Origin: Anaerolineales bacterium UBA2181 | Lineage (GTDB): Bacteria; Chloroflexota; Anaerolineae; Promineifilales; UBA4811 | Length of the DNA stretch: 64,000 bases | Direction: 5' to 3' | NCBI GenBank assembly: GCA_002328075.1 | Contig: DCVT01000022.1 | Location: 63,561-127,560, forward strand | Shown: in pieces, positions 52,894 to 62,038 of the stretch | Layout of the letters: every line of letters begins with the position of its first letter | Numbering within the stretch: the stretch's first letter is position 1 | Notes under the pieces: model-generated | Seen by the model: the letters and a program-made list of their open reading frames with translations, nothing else | What the model was told of the DNA's origin: nothing | Databases searched by the model: none | Translations under genes and position numbers: made by a program

Positions 52894-53907
52894 TCAGCCA
52901 GCCCTCTTGAGCACGCGCACTGCGCGCCAGGTCACCCACTTGTTGGGCTGCTTCTTGAGCCCATAGTCGCCCCATGTCTTGCCGGCATAATCGTATTCCA
53001 GTGACCAGCGGCCGGAATCATCCTGTTTGTCTCGGATGAGTCCAAGGGCGCTTGCCAACCGCGGGTCCTTGGCGTACCCTAGTGAAACCAGTGCCTCGGC
53101 GTTTTGCAGCAGGTCGGTGACGTAAAAGACGGGAAAGCCAAACTTCCACCAGTTGCCGCTGGGCTTGTCCGTGTAACCGGTGGGATAGCCGGCGGTCGCT
53201 GGGTCCGTTCCCAATAGAAAATCAACCCCTGCCTGAATCGCCCGTTGGAACAGCGGAGTCTGGCGGGCGGATGGCAGCCGGCCGAATGCAAGCATTACCT
53301 TGACGGCGCCCCAGGCGCAGGGCAGCTTGTTGTTGGCGCCACAGGCGAAACCCGGCCCGCACTTGCCCGCATAGTAACGCGCTGGGGCATCCCGTTCCTC
53401 AGCCGGCGCAATCCCTTCTCCGGTAGTGGTGCGGGCCATCCACTCGAAAGCGCCCGCCAACCGTGGGTCCTCGCAACCCAACTCCAGCAGCGCCCAACAG
53501 AGATTTCCTTGCAGGCAGTCCACAGTGCCGCCTGGGGTTCCAGACATCGAGAACTGCCCACCCGGCGCCAACGAATGATCCATCAGGTAGGCGCACGCTC
53601 GCGCAACCCGATCGTCCAGCGCGGGAGAAGCGCCCAACTGCGCCAGAGCGATCACCGACCAGATCGTGGAGCGGTACTTGCGGTTGTAACCCGGCCCCGG
53701 CTCCACCCAGAATCCGGCCGGGTCCATGGATGCCAGGAATACCGCAATCGGCCCATCACGGTGCGCCGCCTGTTGCGCCGCGCCCAACTCGGGATCCTCG
53801 GGCGGCCGGTCGAGCAGATCGCGCAACGCCAGATAGCGGACCCCGGCGGGTTCTGGTTCGAGCAACCATGGGATTGGATCCCCCTTGAGCTGATCTTGCC
53901 AACGCAT
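52894..53907 (-). CDS. Alpha/alpha-toroid protein (terpenoid cyclase/prenyltransferase-like fold)
   Basis: A 337-residue soluble protein with tryptophan- and helix-rich repeats typical of six-hairpin toroids: KYRSTIWSVIALAQLGASP, NLCWALLELG, SGNWWKFGFPVFYVTDLL and RWSLEYDYAGKTWGDYG. The DxDD motif of squalene-hopene cyclases is absent, so terpene cyclisation is unlikely. Cysteine-rich centre (GKCGPGFACGANNKLPCAWG) may bind a metal. Similar Chloroflexota proteins are annotated variously. The start at ATG 53907 is in an A/G-rich context with GAGGAG upstream. Function unknown. Confidence 0.7.
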   Translation of the reverse strand: MRWQDQLKGDPIPWLLEPEPAGVRYLALRDLLDRPPEDPELGAAQQAAHRDGPIAVFLASMDPAGFWVEPGPGYNRKYRSTIWSVIALAQLGASPALDDRVARACAYLMDHSLAPGGQFSMSGTPGGTVDCLQGNLCWALLELGCEDPRLAGAFEWMARTTTGEGIAPAEERDAPARYYAGKCGPGFACGANNKLPCAWGAVKVMLAFGRLPSARQTPLFQRAIQAGVDFLLGTDPATAGYPTGYTDKPSGNWWKFGFPVFYVTDLLQNAEALVSLGYAKDPRLASALGLIRDKQDDSGRWSLEYDYAGKTWGDYGLKKQPNKWVTWRAVRVLKRAG

Positions 53908-54452
53908 CTCGGTCTCCTCCTCGTTAGCGGCACGACCGCACCAGTCAATCCCCGTTAGGATCTCCTGGCAACAGGGCGGGGAGCTGCCGTTGTTGCATCC
54001 TGGACGCAGTCAGAACCGATTATGCTCCACATGGGCAAGGTTGTCGAATTGCAGGGCGTTCGGCAGACAGGCAGGAAGTTGCTGACCGGAAAAGAGGTTG
54101 GTCACTGCCGGTGGATGGCTGGAGCAGCCGGCTACTGAGGTCACCCAAGTTGCTAGTCAGGCGTCCACCTACATGGACGCAGAAGGACCGACCTTGCCTC
54201 GTCAGCGCGGGCGGACGGCTCGCGCAAGTCGGTCGGGCGTGATTTCGACGTACTTGGGCGAAGGTCGATCGGAACGACGAATGCCGGGCGATTTTCTGAC
54301 CAGTCGCGGAATTGCGGCCACCGAATCTACCGCCACCGGCGCAAACCTCACTGGACAGAAACAGCGTTGGCGTGCAGGCGCGGGCTGTGTTATGATGCGG
54401 AAAATCGTTACCGCGCCGCTTGCTTCGATGAGTGGACCGGAAAGGATTCTGG
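53908..54452. other. Divergent intergenic region with a promoter
   Basis: About 545 bases between divergent genes. A plus-strand promoter is plausible: TTGGCG (54367-54372), 18-base spacer, TATGAT (54391-54396), about 55 bases before ATG 54453. The rest shows no gene I can support. Confidence 0.45.
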
Positions 54453-54902
54453 ATGGCAAACGATGCTACCGAACGGGCAGTCATGCTTTTTGAACAGGGA
54501 TACTCGTGCTCCCAATCGGTGTTTGCGGCCTTTGCGCCGGATGGGGGCCTGACGGCCGACACGGCATTGCGTATCGCTGGCGGACTGGGCGGCGGGATGG
54601 GCCGCCTGGGCGAGGTGTGCGGCGCGGTGACCGGCGCAATCCTGGCCATTGGATTGGCGCACGGTGCCACCCGGCCGGACGACGACGCGGCCAAAGAAGC
54701 CACCTACACACTGGTGAATGAACTGGCCGGCCGTTTTCGCAGGCGGAATGGCTCGGTGCTCTGTCGCGAGCTTTTGGGTATGAGCATCGATTCGGCAGAC
54801 CTACTGCAGCGGGCCCGGGACGAGGGCGTCTTTGGCAGTACCTGTCCTGGGCTGGTGCGCGCCGCGGCCGAAATTGTGGTGGAGCTCCTGGCCGACGCCT
54901 AG
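54453..54902 (+). CDS. C_GCAxxG_C_C family protein
   Basis: A 149-residue protein matching the family defined by spaced cysteines. It has CSQSVFAAFA near residue 19, GEVCGAVTGAILAIG (the GCAxxG-like block) in the middle, and single Cys residues at CRELLG and STCPGLV. Members are small helical redox or metal-associated proteins of unknown reaction. The glycine run GGLGGGMGRLGEVC is conserved in the family. AAAGGA lies nine bases before ATG 54453. It is convergent with the giant cyclase gene. Confidence 0.85.
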   Translation: MANDATERAVMLFEQGYSCSQSVFAAFAPDGGLTADTALRIAGGLGGGMGRLGEVCGAVTGAILAIGLAHGATRPDDDAAKEATYTLVNELAGRFRRRNGSVLCRELLGMSIDSADLLQRARDEGVFGSTCPGLVRAAAEIVVELLADA

Positions 54903-54977
54903 CGTGAGTCTGGTTCGGATCGGAGGGCGACCCCTCGGCTAGTTGGAGGAGCGGCAAACCGACAGGCGGTGAACCGT

Positions 54978-57900
54978 TCAGCCAGTTCCGCGCATCCTGT
55001 TGATGCGCTCCAATACACGCTCCGCCTGCGCCGCCAGATCGTGGCTGCCTACCTCGGCCGCCAGCGCCCGCGCCGCCATTCCGGCGGCTTCTGCCGCCGC
55101 AAGGTCACCGCTTTGCAGCAGGCAATCGGCCTGTTTCCAGCGGACCTCGGAGAGCAGGTTGCGAAAGCCATATCGCTCGGCAAGTGACTCGGCCTCGCCC
55201 AAGGTTTCCAACGCCTCGTACAGTGACCCGACACTGGTGAGCACCTGCCCCAAGTTCGACAGGCTCTGCGCCAGCACCTGGGTCAGGTCGGAATGACGGG
55301 CAGTGTCGACTGCTTGCCGCAGGTAACCCTGCGATTCGTCGAGCAGGCCCTGGTTCCGTGCCAGGAGGCCCAGGTTGTTCAAGGCGATGGCGGTGCCGCG
55401 GCTGTCGGCCAGTTCACGAGACATTTCCAGTCCCAACCGCAACCAGTCCCGGGCCTCGTCGGGCTCGTGACCCAGCGAGGCAACCAGCGTGCCCAGGTTG
55501 GTATAGTCGGCTGCCACGCCACTCCGGTTGCCGATTGATCGGTTGATCTCCAAACTGCGCTGAACCATCTGCCGACCCCCGGCCAAGTCTCCGCTGCGCC
55601 GGGAAATGCCGCCCAGCAGGGTAAACGCCTCAGCCGCCAACCGGGGTTGTGATCGGCGGTCAATCCGTTCCGTCACCATGGCGGCCTGTTCGCTGGCGAG
55701 ATCGTTTTCTCGCATGTCGAACCAGGCGCGAGCCAAACCCACCTGAATGGCCCAATGTTCGGCCTCCGCTGCGGCCGGTGGTTCATCGGACAGCGCCAGA
55801 AGATCAGCCGCCCGCTGGTAGCTTTCCAACGCCACCCGGAACTCGCCCATCTGTCTTTGGGCATCCGCCAGCCGGCGGTACGCCTGCGCTCGCGGCCCGG
55901 CCGAACTATCCGGGTCGGCAAGCAGCGAGTTCGCGCGCACCGCTGCCTGGGAAGGTTCGCCGCGCAACAGGTGAACGTCTGCCATCCCCAGCAGAATACG
56001 CGCCAACGTCCGCCTGGGTTTTTCCGGCGACGGGCTTAGCAGTTGCTCAGCCCGCGCATAGTGGCTGGCGCTTTCGGAAAGTGCGAAACGGGCGGCCGAT
56101 TTCTCCGCGGCGCGCACGGCAAAGTGCAGCGCTTCTTCACGCTGGCTGCTCTCGGCATAATGATGAGCCAGCAGCTCAGTGTGCTCCTGTTCCTCCTGAT
56201 ACAGCGTCCGAATCGCTTCAGCCGCCCGTTGGTGCAGCAACCTTCGTTTGGAAGTCATCAGCGTGGCATACACCGTTTCGCGTGTCAGCGTGTGCTTGAA
56301 GCGAAAAGTGGTGGGTCTTTCCGGCGTTGGAGCAATCAGCCACCCGCGCTCCACCAACTCGGACAGGCGACCGGGCAGGTCCGGGTCGGGCGCCACGCGG
56401 CTGAGCAGCAGTCGGTCCACCTCCTCCCCCAAGACCGAGGCCGCCTGAAAGAGGTGGAGCGTCTGCTTGTCCAGCATATCCAAGCGCGCCAACACCAGAT
56501 TCTTATAGCTGTCGGGAATGGCGCGCTCGCGATGGTCTGGCGGCTCTGCCCACCGCCAGGATCCGTTTTTCGGCAAGAGCCACTGTCGCTCAATGAGAAA
56601 GCGAAGCCCTTCCTCCAAAGAGAGGGGATGAGCGGCGAACGGCTCCAATCGCGGCTGCAACTTGGTTGGCAATTCCGGGGTCTGCAGCAGTTCTCGGGCC
56701 AGATCCATGCCCTCGTTCAGGTCCAGGCCGCCAAAACTCACCCGCAGGTAGCCCTCCCGACAGACCCGTTCCGCCTTGGCGACCAGCGCCCGATGAGGCC
56801 CCGGCATCTCGGCCCGGGCCACCAGCATCACCGAAATCGATGCCTGAAAGGTCAACGGCAAGATGTAATCGATCAACTCCAGCGAGGCCAGGTCAATGAA
56901 ATGGATGTCTTCGAACAGCAGGAGCACCGGCCGGACGGCAGCTTCACTGATCAGGAATGTCCGCACCCGACCCAATAACTCGCTCCGCCACTCGGCCGGT
57001 CCCAGGTGACGTGCGAGCTGCTCGTCGGCCGAATCCGCCGGGCGGAGGTCCAGCAGGTTCCTAAGCTGCCGCCCGGACTCCGATTCTGTTTCTGGGCCGT
57101 GCTCTGACGCGTTGCCTGCACTGCGACCCAACATCTCGATCAACGGCCAAAAGCTGATGTTGGACCGAAACGCCTCGCATTTACCCTGATAGCAGCGTAC
57201 AGCCGGCTGTGCGTACGCCAGCAGTTCTTCCACCAGGCGGCTTTTGCCCATGCCGGCCTCGGCTTCTACGTAGCAGACCTGGCCGTTGGCTCTTGCAGCG
57301 GTCCGGTCGATCCACGCCCGCAAGGCGGTCATTTCGGCGTGTCTGCCGATCAGCCGCAGGGAAGCGCCTGGAAGCGGGTGCGGCAGCGGCGACTCGGCGC
57401 GCGGTGGCCCCAGGAGGTATGCGGGTTCACCGGCTCCCACGTCGACAGCTTCCAGCGCGTACCTCTCCTGCACCTGGAGGGCTACCGATTCCGACAGCAT
57501 TATGGCACCAGATGATCTTCGCCCGGCCAACGCGGCTGCGTGGCGGCCCGCCTGCGAACGCGCTACCCAGTTTGCCGCCGCTTCTGGCCGGTGAACAAAC
57601 TGATTCCACTTGCCGATTGCGATGCCGACCGATACAGGAACGGCCACGTGCCGCTGCCGCAGGCTGCCTTGGTTGAGTTGCGTGGCCGCCTCCAGTGCGT
57701 TTCGTGCGAGCCGGATAGCACGAGCCGGAAGACTATCACCTGGCACCGGCTCCATCTCCGACAGGAGGGCAACCGTGCCCGTCGGAGTCAGAACCGCGGC
57801 CGCGCCAGCCAAGCGAGCGGTGCGGGCCAGCTGTGAAATCATCTGCTCCGTTGCTTCCTGGGTCGCCGTATCTGGGCCCACGACAGGTCGGCTCAAGGCG

Positions 57901-60900
57901 AAATGCACTACGGCGACCGGTCGCTTCCGGCCAACAACCGCCGTCGCAGCAGCGGACGGACCTAACAATGCAGTCAGCCGCGCCAGCGTTTCCTCGGCCT
58001 TCACTGCCAGGGTAGACGCCCCCAGCTCCCGGAAAGTGTGGATCGCGTGGCGCAATTCGGCCACATGCTCGCTTGACGGCGGTTTGCCAGCCTGAGCGGC
58101 GTGGCGGGCCAGGTCCAGCTCGGCTGATTCCAGTTGCAGATGGGCTAGTTCGTAGCGATTGCCGATCTGCTGGTAGAGCGCGAGCGCTTGGCCGTTCGCC
58201 TCCATCGCTGCGGCCCATTCGTGGTATGCCCGGTGCGCTAGTGAGCGGACTCGCAGCAGTTCTGCCCGCACCTCTGGCGGGCCCTCGGCGCAACTGGCAT
58301 CGGCCTCTTCGAGCCGGCGCACGGCCTCGACGCGCTTACCCTCGGCCAGGTCGGTCTCAGCCAGGTAACCTGAGGCCAGTGCAGCCAGATCCCGATTTCC
58401 CGCTTTCGCGGCCGACTCCAGGCACGTTTCCAGGTCCCCCCGGGCCATGGTCAGCTCGCCAGTGCGGAGCCACAACAAACCTCGGTTGCCGTATAGCTGG
58501 CTGGTCAGGTCGGGCGGTGCGCCCTGTTTTTCCAGCGCCGCAAACGCCTGTTCCAGCCAATTCAGCGCCTCATCGTATCGGCCGGCTTCCAGCAGCAAGA
58601 GGCCGAGAATGTTGGCACTGAGCACCACACCCTGATGGTCTCCGATCTCCTGCCGCACAAAGACGGCCTGGCGCATCAAGGGTTCGGCTTCGTCCCATCG
58701 GCCCAGGCGATAATACAAACCAGCGAGATTGGTCTGGGAACTGGCTGAACCCCACACGTCGCCGAGTTGGTCACGCATGGTGAGCGCTTGCCGGGCGCTC
58801 TCTACTGCCTGCGGCAACCGGCCGGCCCAATAGTGGATGGGGATTAGCAGATTGTAGGCGCCGGCCAGGGCGCGTCGATCCTGCTCATCGGACGCCAATT
58901 TCAGTGCGCGGAGAGCGTGTTCCTGCGCCGTTTCCATCCGGCCCTGCCGGCAGAACACCCATCCTATCTCCCGCTCGACGTCGGACCGGCTATAGATGGC
59001 GGGTCCGCCATTCAAGAGAGCGAGCGCGGATTGCAGCGCGCTGGTGGCCAGTGTGGCATCGCCCTGAGCCGCGTACACCCGACCTAATTGGTAGTGAACG
59101 TCGCCCAACCGGTAGTTGTCGAACCCGTGGGCCTCCTCTCTGGCCTCCTCGAGCAACGTCAGCGCTTCATCCAGTTGGTTGACCCGACCCAACACCTCGG
59201 CCAGTCCCAGCGCTGTGTCCACTTCGAACTGGGTTGGCGGTTCGCCGGCACCGAGTACCGCACGCGCCCGTCGGAAAAGATCGATGGCTTCCTGGTTGGC
59301 GTACCTGTCGGCCGCTTGTCGAGCCGCCCGCGTCAGGTGAGGCAGGGCACGCGGCGAATGCGCCTTTTCCAGGTGGTAACCGATCAGCGCGTCGGAATCG
59401 ACTGCCAGGTTGTCAGCCAAACGTTCGACGGCCTCGGCTGCCTTGGCATGCAGAGCTCCCAATTCGCTGCGGAGCACGGTCTGGTAGACTGCTTCCTGCA
59501 CCAATGAGTGGCGGAAAAAGAACACGGGTCTATCACCGCCGGCAGCTCGCTGCACATAATCTGCCTGCTCCAACACGCGCAATTGAGCGCGAAGCGATTC
59601 CTCGTCAGAGCCGGTGAGGGCCAACAGCAGCGGCAGCGTGAAGCGGGGCCCCAGCACGGCCGCCTGGATCAGCAGTCGTTTAAGGTTGGCCGGCAGCCGG
59701 TCATACCTTCCCAGGATGAGACCGGTGACGGTCTCGGGTATCTGCTCTACTGCATCGACCCAACCGTCCGCCAGTTTCCAACCGGCTGGAGAGCGCTCCA
59801 GCACCTGGTCATCCAGCAACATCCGTACGAGTTCCTCGGTGAGTAACGGGTTGCCGCCGCTCCGCTCGGCGATTCGTCGAAGGAGCGGACCTGGCCGGGA
59901 CACCGCGGGCAACAAGAGCGAGGCCAATTCCTCGCTCTCGTCCCGTTCGAGCGGACTGAGCTGCAGCCGGATTGGCGAGTATGTTGAGGTTGCGCCGGTC
60001 TGGAGCAAGGCGTGCTCCAGGTCGGGTGACACGGGTGTGCGGGCGATGGCGATAATGGCCAGCGGAATTTCGGTCACCAAGTCCGCGCTGTGGGCCAACA
60101 CCGCCAGTGACGATTCATCTGCCCATTGCAGGTCGTCCAGAGCGAGCACCAGCGGTCGGCGCCGCGCCAGCCACGCGAACAGACGACGGAAAGCAGCCAT
60201 AATGCGACGCTGTTGCTGCTGTGCGTCGCCAGGTGGCGCTGAATCAGCTGCTTCCCGACCCAAGAGCAAGGCGAGGGGCGGCCGGACGGCGTCTGCCAAG
60301 GTACCCATGGCGGCCAAGAGCGACTCAAGGCGTCCCTCGCGCGCAGCAATTGGCTCTTCCGGCAAGATGCCGCATAGGTGCTCCAGCAGGGTTCGGAGGA
60401 GCGCGTAGCCACTGCCCTGAGCCGGCGAACAAGTTGTCCGCACCACCTCACACTGACTGCCAAGGCTGGACAACGCTTCCTCAACCAACCGGGTCTTGCC
60501 TATTCCGGGTGGCCCCGACACCAGCATGAGCAGGCCGTTGCGGTCCACCTGCAGGCGCTGCAGATGGTTGCTCAGTTTCTCCAGTTCTTCGTCACGTCCC
60601 ACCAGCCTGACGTTGGCAGCCCACTGCCCCCGTCGTGGGAGCGGGCGCAGGCGAGGACCCGTAACCTCGTACCCCACCACCGGTCGGTCGATCCCTCTCA
60701 GCTGCAGCCGAACCGGGTAGGAGAAGCCAAAGTGGGACCGTGTCAGCCGGTGCACCGCCTCGCTGACCAGCACCGTGCCCGGTCGGGCTGCTTCCTGCAG
60801 CCGGTTGGCAAGGTTCACCGCGTGACCGAAAACAGTCGAATCCTGGAGAGAACCGGTGTCGATCTGCCCGTGTACCACGGGACCCGTATTGACGCCGACT

Positions 60901-61325
60901 CGCAGTGCTAACTCCCAGTCCAGATCACGGCTGGCTTGGGCTTGAACCTCGGCGACAATCTGCTGCATCTCCAGACCGGCGGTCACCGCGCGAACCGGGT
61001 CATCTTCGTGGGCCTGGGGCAACCCAAACGTGGCCAGAAAGCCGTCCCCCACGTACCGGTCGATGTGCCCGTCCTGGCGCCGCACCGCCTGCGCTAACCT
61101 TTCAAAGAGCTCACGCACGGTGTGATAGACCGTCTCAGGGTCGGTTCGGGCGGCCGTGCGCGTGTAGTTGGTCAGGTCGGCAAACAGGAGGGTTGTGAGG
61201 CGACGGGAGCGCTGCTCATCCACTGACGGAACGCCAACTGGAGCCGGCGTCAGGGCAGCGCCGCAGTGCCCGCAGAAACGGAAAAGGTCAGGCGACTCCT
61301 TCCCGCAAACCGAACAGATTAGCAT
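54978..61325 (-). CDS. Giant adenylate/guanylate cyclase-ATPase-TPR protein with tandem duplicated architecture
   Basis: A 2115-residue regulator. An N-terminal zinc ribbon (Cys4, Cys7, Cys18, Cys21) precedes a class III cyclase domain (about 42-215) with metal Asp50 (FADLT) and Asp94 (YVGDGF), and Asn171/Arg175 (VNLANR). Arg90 stands where many relatives have the purine-selecting Lys. An ATPase domain with Walker A GPPGIGKT (271-278) follows, then TPR repeats to about 1130. The order then repeats: a degenerate cyclase-like domain (about 1130-1300, with VHFALS lacking the Asp but NWVAR retained), a second ATPase (EAGMGKS near 1355) and a second TPR block (about 1700-2115). ATG 61325 is chosen because the zinc ribbon starts there. 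Ligands and targets are unknown. Confidence 0.9.
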   Translation of the reverse strand: MLICSVCGKESPDLFRFCGHCGAALTPAPVGVPSVDEQRSRRLTTLLFADLTNYTRTAARTDPETVYHTVRELFERLAQAVRRQDGHIDRYVGDGFLATFGLPQAHEDDPVRAVTAGLEMQQIVAEVQAQASRDLDWELALRVGVNTGPVVHGQIDTGSLQDSTVFGHAVNLANRLQEAARPGTVLVSEAVHRLTRSHFGFSYPVRLQLRGIDRPVVGYEVTGPRLRPLPRRGQWAANVRLVGRDEELEKLSNHLQRLQVDRNGLLMLVSGPPGIGKTRLVEEALSSLGSQCEVVRTTCSPAQGSGYALLRTLLEHLCGILPEEPIAAREGRLESLLAAMGTLADAVRPPLALLLGREAADSAPPGDAQQQQRRIMAAFRRLFAWLARRRPLVLALDDLQWADESSLAVLAHSADLVTEIPLAIIAIARTPVSPDLEHALLQTGATSTYSPIRLQLSPLERDESEELASLLLPAVSRPGPLLRRIAERSGGNPLLTEELVRMLLDDQVLERSPAGWKLADGWVDAVEQIPETVTGLILGRYDRLPANLKRLLIQAAVLGPRFTLPLLLALTGSDEESLRAQLRVLEQADYVQRAAGGDRPVFFFRHSLVQEAVYQTVLRSELGALHAKAAEAVERLADNLAVDSDALIGYHLEKAHSPRALPHLTRAARQAADRYANQEAIDLFRRARAVLGAGEPPTQFEVDTALGLAEVLGRVNQLDEALTLLEEAREEAHGFDNYRLGDVHYQLGRVYAAQGDATLATSALQSALALLNGGPAIYSRSDVEREIGWVFCRQGRMETAQEHALRALKLASDEQDRRALAGAYNLLIPIHYWAGRLPQAVESARQALTMRDQLGDVWGSASSQTNLAGLYYRLGRWDEAEPLMRQAVFVRQEIGDHQGVVLSANILGLLLLEAGRYDEALNWLEQAFAALEKQGAPPDLTSQLYGNRGLLWLRTGELTMARGDLETCLESAAKAGNRDLAALASGYLAETDLAEGKRVEAVRRLEEADASCAEGPPEVRAELLRVRSLAHRAYHEWAAAMEANGQALALYQQIGNRYELAHLQLESAELDLARHAAQAGKPPSSEHVAELRHAIHTFRELGASTLAVKAEETLARLTALLGPSAAATAVVGRKRPVAVVHFALSRPVVGPDTATQEATEQMISQLARTARLAGAAAVLTPTGTVALLSEMEPVPGDSLPARAIRLARNALEAATQLNQGSLRQRHVAVPVSVGIAIGKWNQFVHRPEAAANWVARSQAGRHAAALAGRRSSGAIMLSESVALQVQERYALEAVDVGAGEPAYLLGPPRAESPLPHPLPGASLRLIGRHAEMTALRAWIDRTAARANGQVCYVEAEAGMGKSRLVEELLAYAQPAVRCYQGKCEAFRSNISFWPLIEMLGRSAGNASEHGPETESESGRQLRNLLDLRPADSADEQLARHLGPAEWRSELLGRVRTFLISEAAVRPVLLLFEDIHFIDLASLELIDYILPLTFQASISVMLVARAEMPGPHRALVAKAERVCREGYLRVSFGGLDLNEGMDLARELLQTPELPTKLQPRLEPFAAHPLSLEEGLRFLIERQWLLPKNGSWRWAEPPDHRERAIPDSYKNLVLARLDMLDKQTLHLFQAASVLGEEVDRLLLSRVAPDPDLPGRLSELVERGWLIAPTPERPTTFRFKHTLTRETVYATLMTSKRRLLHQRAAEAIRTLYQEEQEHTELLAHHYAESSQREEALHFAVRAAEKSAARFALSESASHYARAEQLLSPSPEKPRRTLARILLGMADVHLLRGEPSQAAVRANSLLADPDSSAGPRAQAYRRLADAQRQMGEFRVALESYQRAADLLALSDEPPAAAEAEHWAIQVGLARAWFDMRENDLASEQAAMVTERIDRRSQPRLAAEAFTLLGGISRRSGDLAGGRQMVQRSLEINRSIGNRSGVAADYTNLGTLVASLGHEPDEARDWLRLGLEMSRELADSRGTAIALNNLGLLARNQGLLDESQGYLRQAVDTARHSDLTQVLAQSLSNLGQVLTSVGSLYEALETLGEAESLAERYGFRNLLSEVRWKQADCLLQSGDLAAAEAAGMAARALAAEVGSHDLAAQAERVLERINRMRGTG

Positions 61326-61632
61326 GGTCTTGCCGGATAATCCCCCGCGATCTGCTTTTGTCGGCCCGTTCCCCAAACAGCAGCTGCTTGGGCCTCTTGG
61401 GACGACACCGAGGCGCTCGGCAGGTCAGGTCACCGGCGCCAGAGGGTGTATGTATTTCAAGGTGGACAGCATGCCGGCAACCTTTGGCTGACCGGCGGAC
61501 GCGCCCTGCCAATCGGTCAAGACGGTGCTCTTCCAGAGCAGATGCCACCTCACGGCCGGTCGCCGTCACCGCATGGAGCCAGTGGTTGCTCCCGGATTGG
61601 AGGTCTATGGACGAAAGCTGTGGCGCAGCGAC
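61326..61632. other. Intergenic region, nothing recognised
   Basis: Upstream of the giant cyclase gene. The frames are short and Arg-rich; no clear promoter was found for the cyclase. Confidence 0.4.
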
Positions 61633-61800
61633 CTAGCCGCTAAACCCGATAAAACCGCCCAACACATCTGGCTGGCTGAGCAACAGCAATGCGGCTGCCA
61701 CCGTCATGCTCAGGCTCCAGAGCAAAGCCTGCGCCCGGCTCCACAGAAATCCATCATTGCCTTCGTTCTGATTCTCGAGTGGCTTCTGGCGGTTATTCAC
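61633..61800 (-). CDS. Small single-TM membrane protein
   Basis: A 55-residue frame from GTG 61800 with GGAGG six bases upstream and a strong promoter about 90 bases before it. The product has a polar N-terminus (NNRQKPLENQNEGNDG), one TM segment (LLWSLSMTVAAALLLLS) and a short hydrophobic tail (VLGGFIGFSG). No family recognised. The combined promoter, ribosome site and TM segment make it more credible than its size suggests. Confidence 0.55.
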   Translation of the reverse strand: MNNRQKPLENQNEGNDGFLWSRAQALLWSLSMTVAAALLLLSQPDVLGGFIGFSG

Positions 61801-61887
61801 TTCTGACCTCCAAACAATAGTGATCACGGTGTCTTGATGCAGAGGACAACTCCAGCACAGATCGTGCCAGACACATGCTCTATCAAC

Positions 61888-61915
61888 ATTGTATCACCGG
61901 TTTCGCTCAAGTCAA
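61888..61915 (-). promoter_or_regulatory. Promoter of the small membrane protein
   Basis: Minus strand: TTGACT (61910-61915), 16-base spacer, TACAAT (61888-61893). The transcript would start near 61881, 80 bases before GTG 61800. The region up to 62038 holds no gene. Confidence 0.65.
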
Positions 61916-62038
61916 CGGGACTGGGGTCACAATTGGGAAAATCTTGATAGAACCACGCCACTCTCTTGGTCGGAAGGCCTCCCCGCACCTTGGCCGCAAG
62001 ACGACCAACCGGGTGCTGTAACTGCCAAGTTGGCGTTT

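Noticed and set aside
51614..52975. A 453-codon open frame opposite the DEAD-box helicase.
   Set aside because: Basic, low-complexity shadow of a helicase with complete motifs.
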